Positions 61,890-64,000 of a DNA stretch of 64,000 nucleotides are shown in pieces. Location: NCBI GenBank assembly GCA_965207475.1, contig OZ242278.1:372001-436000 (forward strand), written 5' to 3'. How positions within the stretch are numbered: the first letter of the stretch is position 1; each line of letters begins with the position of its first letter. The stretch comes from WTFY01 sp011523795 (GTDB lineage: Bacteria > Pseudomonadota > Gammaproteobacteria > UBA4575). The notes below the pieces were generated by a model that made no database searches, was not told where the DNA came from, and saw nothing but the letters and a program-made list of their open reading frames with translations. The translations under genes and the position numbers were made by a program.

Positions 61890-62410
61890 AGTGTTCTCCT
61901 TCTCAGGTAAGTGTTTCTGACCCCCCTGTGGCCGTAGCCATCAGGGACCGCTAGCGCGGACCGGTCACGGGACACCACTCCCCTACGACCTGAATGTGCC
62001 TGGTCACAGGCAACGCAGTTTTCCCCTGCCGGGGAAGGTTCGCGCAGACCAACGTACCCGTAAAGGGTGCTCTTCGATCATGGTGTTCATCACCTCCTTT
62101 CAAATGTGCGAAAACCGTGTTTCGCGGTTCGTAGAAAATACGCATGCGCAACATGACCTTCGGTCACGGCCGCGTGCGTTACATGGATCCAGGCGCATGC
62201 CTGTGTGAAAAAACCGGACCTTCGGCCCGTGTGTCTTGAAAATGGACCCCCGGCAAAAGCCGCAGCGCTTCAAAGGGTCCGGAGCGCTCAACCGCCACTG
62301 TACCCGCAGTGGCCACGGTAAAAATCGATCCGACACCGGCACTATAGGAACGCCTCACGCGCCTGTCACGGGGAAATCTCGCCGCAGGAGCGCACCGTTT
62401 CTGGGATGCC

Positions 62411-62452
62411 CGCCCTCGTCACTGCCCGCTTTGCTTGCCAGTGACGAGGGCG
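62411..62452. repeat. Perfect 14-bp inverted repeat, 14-nt loop
   Basis: CGCCCTCGTCACTG (62411-62424) is exactly complemented by CAGTGACGAGGGCG (62439-62452). No T-run follows on either strand, so a terminator is unlikely. It could be a protein binding site or a structured RNA. Confidence 0.7.
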
Positions 62453-62796
62453 GCTTCGCAATACACAGGCTACTATCCGACGAATACCTAGCAGGACATC
62501 CTGAAATACCAACCCGGCACAACCCCGCATACAGATTGACATAACCACAAGGACCCTGCAGATGCTGCTCTCACATGTGCAATGCAAACTGCGATGCATG
62601 CATGAGGGTGGTCCTGCAGATCTGTATCTCTCGGCTGGTAGCAAATTCGCTACTTGCAGGCGGTGTTCACACTCACTCCACAAACCTGTGCGGCCACTGC
62701 AACCCACAAGCCCTGTTCTTTCATTTGGAAACCATTATCACTCGACCTATAAAGGTGAATCAGGCATTCTTGTAAAGGTTCATTGAGTCTCTCCTC

Positions 62797-62824
62797 AGCG
62801 ATCAGTGATTCATTCCTGATCGCT
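62797..62824. repeat. Perfect 9-bp inverted repeat upstream of the ApeA-like gene
   Basis: AGCGATCAG (62797-62805) and CTGATCGCT (62816-62824) flank a 10-nt spacer. It lies 95 bp upstream of the ApeA-like start codon and is followed by only three T residues. An operator or weak terminator is possible. Confidence 0.55.
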
Positions 62825-62918
62825 TTGGGTAAAATTGCCGGGTGAACAATCTGTTGTAAGGTCACGCTAGCTGGCCTACAGCGCTATGGTTCGGCTTTAA
62901 CTATCGAATAATGGCTCA

Positions 62919-64000
62919 ATGAACAAGCAAGTCCATCATGGCATCTTTAACCTGAATCAATGGAAGGTTCCTGGAATCCTGTGCCTCAAGGCGAGAAAAA
63001 GCACCTTCGAATTGTGGAGCGACGAATTCTTCCGTGTTGCGGCCGGTGTTGTACATGGCACGACTACTGATGCGAAATCTGTGTCCATCCTTGACTGTTT
63101 GGAATCCATCCCAGGGTCTGCTCACGCGGAGGGCCGAAAGGCGTACAGCGCTAACGTAACCTTCCATCTTGCAACCGTCGGCAACCGGCATCTCGATGCC
63201 GATATTGAGTCCATACTGGCCATCAGGTTTGGGTTCGATGAACTGAAATCTATCACGCGCGGGACTGGGCCCTTAGGCATTATCCAGAATCCCGATCCAA
63301 GGATTGTTGAATCCCTGAGAACCCACCGCCCAGAGTGGGCATCAGAGGTCAAGGAAGGAGCAACTGTCCTCTACTTCGGCGGTGACACTCTCGTGCTGCC
63401 AGCAATACTGACCGAGATTGGTGAAGTCTCGTTCAACAGGGGTCTGACTGGCACTATCGGCGACGGCATCCGCCTTGAGGATAATCCAATGGTGACAATA
63501 GCCTTCGGCTCTCCAGTGACCATTCACACCGCCAGTGATCATATGGAGATGCTGCGTTTCTTCCTTGGATTGCTTGTTGGCCATCTCCCGACGGTCAAGC
63601 GCGCTTGGGTTGCACACTCGTACATGCAGCCCTCCAGTGGTGAATCGTACCTTGACTTCAGCGTTGAGTTGCATAAACCACTGGCCCATGTGCTCAACAA
63701 GGAGGACTTGACTCAATTCCGTATCGGATTCTCTCTGTTGGACTGCCGCGATGAGTCGCAGCGCAATCAGCTGTCTATGGTCATGACCAACTGGTTCCGT
63801 AGGAACACTGATCCAGAGAGGCAGCACGCAAACTGGAGGTTCCTGAAGTGCTTCATGCAGAGCCGCTCGTATTCCACCGACAGAATCATCGCTGCTGCAA
63901 ATATGTTTGACCTGCTGCCCAAGAACGACTGGCCATCCCCCCAGATGAAGGACCTTAGGAAGAAAGTAAGGAGCAAGGCGAAACTGATTCTAAAGGTCAT
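62919..64000 (+). CDS. ApeA-like HEPN defence protein, 5' part (runs off the window)
   Basis: An uninterrupted plus-strand frame of 360 codons begins at the ATG at 62919, 18 bp after an in-frame stop, and continues past the window end. The N-terminal text (QWKVPGILCLKARKSTFELWSDE, then AAGVVHGTTTDAKSVSILDCLES and YSANVTFHLATVGNRHLDADIE) resembles the ApeA N-terminal beta-rich domain. The helical SYSTDRIIAAANMFDLLPKND stretch looks like the start of the C-terminal HEPN domain, whose active site would lie beyond the window. It is the second ApeA-like gene here, with little visible similarity to the one at 49597. Abortive infection is inferred. Confidence 0.6.
   Translation, partial: MNKQVHHGIFNLNQWKVPGILCLKARKSTFELWSDEFFRVAAGVVHGTTTDAKSVSILDCLESIPGSAHAEGRKAYSANVTFHLATVGNRHLDADIESILAIRFGFDELKSITRGTGPLGIIQNPDPRIVESLRTHRPEWASEVKEGATVLYFGGDTLVLPAILTEIGEVSFNRGLTGTIGDGIRLEDNPMVTIAFGSPVTIHTASDHMEMLRFFLGLLVGHLPTVKRAWVAHSYMQPSSGESYLDFSVELHKPLAHVLNKEDLTQFRIGFSLLDCRDESQRNQLSMVMTNWFRRNTDPERQHANWRFLKCFMQSRSYSTDRIIAAANMFDLLPKNDWPSPQMKDLRKKVRSKAKLILKV

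Larger units (their letters stand above)
61890..62918. other. Kilobase non-coding region beside the integrase with several inverted repeats
   Basis: About 1030 bases without a supported gene. I see a perfect 14-bp inverted repeat (62411-62424 and 62439-62452, 14-nt loop), a perfect 9-bp one (62797-62805 and 62816-62824, 10-nt loop), and two related CCTTCGG-centred short hairpins near 62157 and 62218. The position next to an integrase suggests recombination or replication-control functions, but this is inference. Confidence 0.5.

Noticed and set aside
61890..62918. Possible retron or CRISPR array beside the integrase
   Set aside because: No reverse transcriptase with YxDD, no regularly spaced repeats and no cas genes. 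Only individual inverted repeats are present.
1..64000. Complete insertion sequences
   Set aside because: No transposase with DDE or HUH motifs was found on either strand. The mobile functions seen are tyrosine recombinases and conjugation genes.

Overview
The window looks like a gammaproteobacterial chromosome segment (MsbA, LolD and LolC/E of a diderm envelope) interrupted by a large mobile and defence island. I cannot name the species. Base composition changes sharply along the window: the left chromosomal part and most defence genes are AT-richer, while the XamI restriction genes and the conjugation backbone are clearly GC-rich.

Left flank (1-9838), probably core chromosome: the start of msbA, lolD and lolC/E, a GNAT acetyltransferase, a type III glutamine synthetase (glnT-like), and a urease operon in the order ureE-ureF-ureAB-ureC-ureG-ureD. 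The urease has a Helicobacter-style fused gamma-beta subunit and an atypical loop in UreC, although all catalytic residues are kept. The neighbouring ligase suggests ammonia made by urease is captured as an amide.

Island boundary (about 9973-10105): the 3' half of a tRNA-Arg gene (anticodon TCG) on the minus strand, followed by two 17-bp direct repeats. This is the expected displaced-tRNA attachment site, so the intact tRNA and the far end of the element should lie beyond 64000.

Defence cargo A (10532-36127): a nucleoside-deoxyribosyltransferase/TIR-like protein; a coupled PD-(D/E)XK-like and HEPN gene pair; a DUF4209-type HEPN protein; a TOPRIM protein without an ATPase; an Abi-alpha (DUF4393) protein; a XamI-type restriction-modification pair; a broken pentapeptide-repeat-type membrane gene; a dGTPase of the HD family; a fragment of a GMP/IMP nucleotidase; and dndBCDE for DNA phosphorothioation. 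Divergent from dndB is a tight three-gene operon (GIY-YIG nuclease, large DGQHR protein, protein with a C-terminal HEPN motif), followed by a sulfur-binding-domain HNH nuclease. This dnd plus four-gene arrangement is the best candidate for an undescribed system in the window.

Conjugation module (36239-56059), minus strand: a nearly complete set of integrating-conjugative-element (ICE) transfer genes (TIGR03759, TIGR03765, TraD, TIGR03747, then TIGR03758 to the TraG N-terminal protein). Defence cargo B (48.2-51.8 kb: NYN nuclease, ApeA-like HEPN gene, HEPN-fold protein, dead HepT) interrupts it where other ICEs carry the RAQPRD gene. No relaxase is visible.

Right part (56481-64000): small unknown genes, an integrase fragment, an SH3-domain protein, a HigBA toxin-antitoxin pair, an intact tyrosine recombinase, a kilobase of structured non-coding DNA, and an ApeA-like HEPN gene that runs off the window end.
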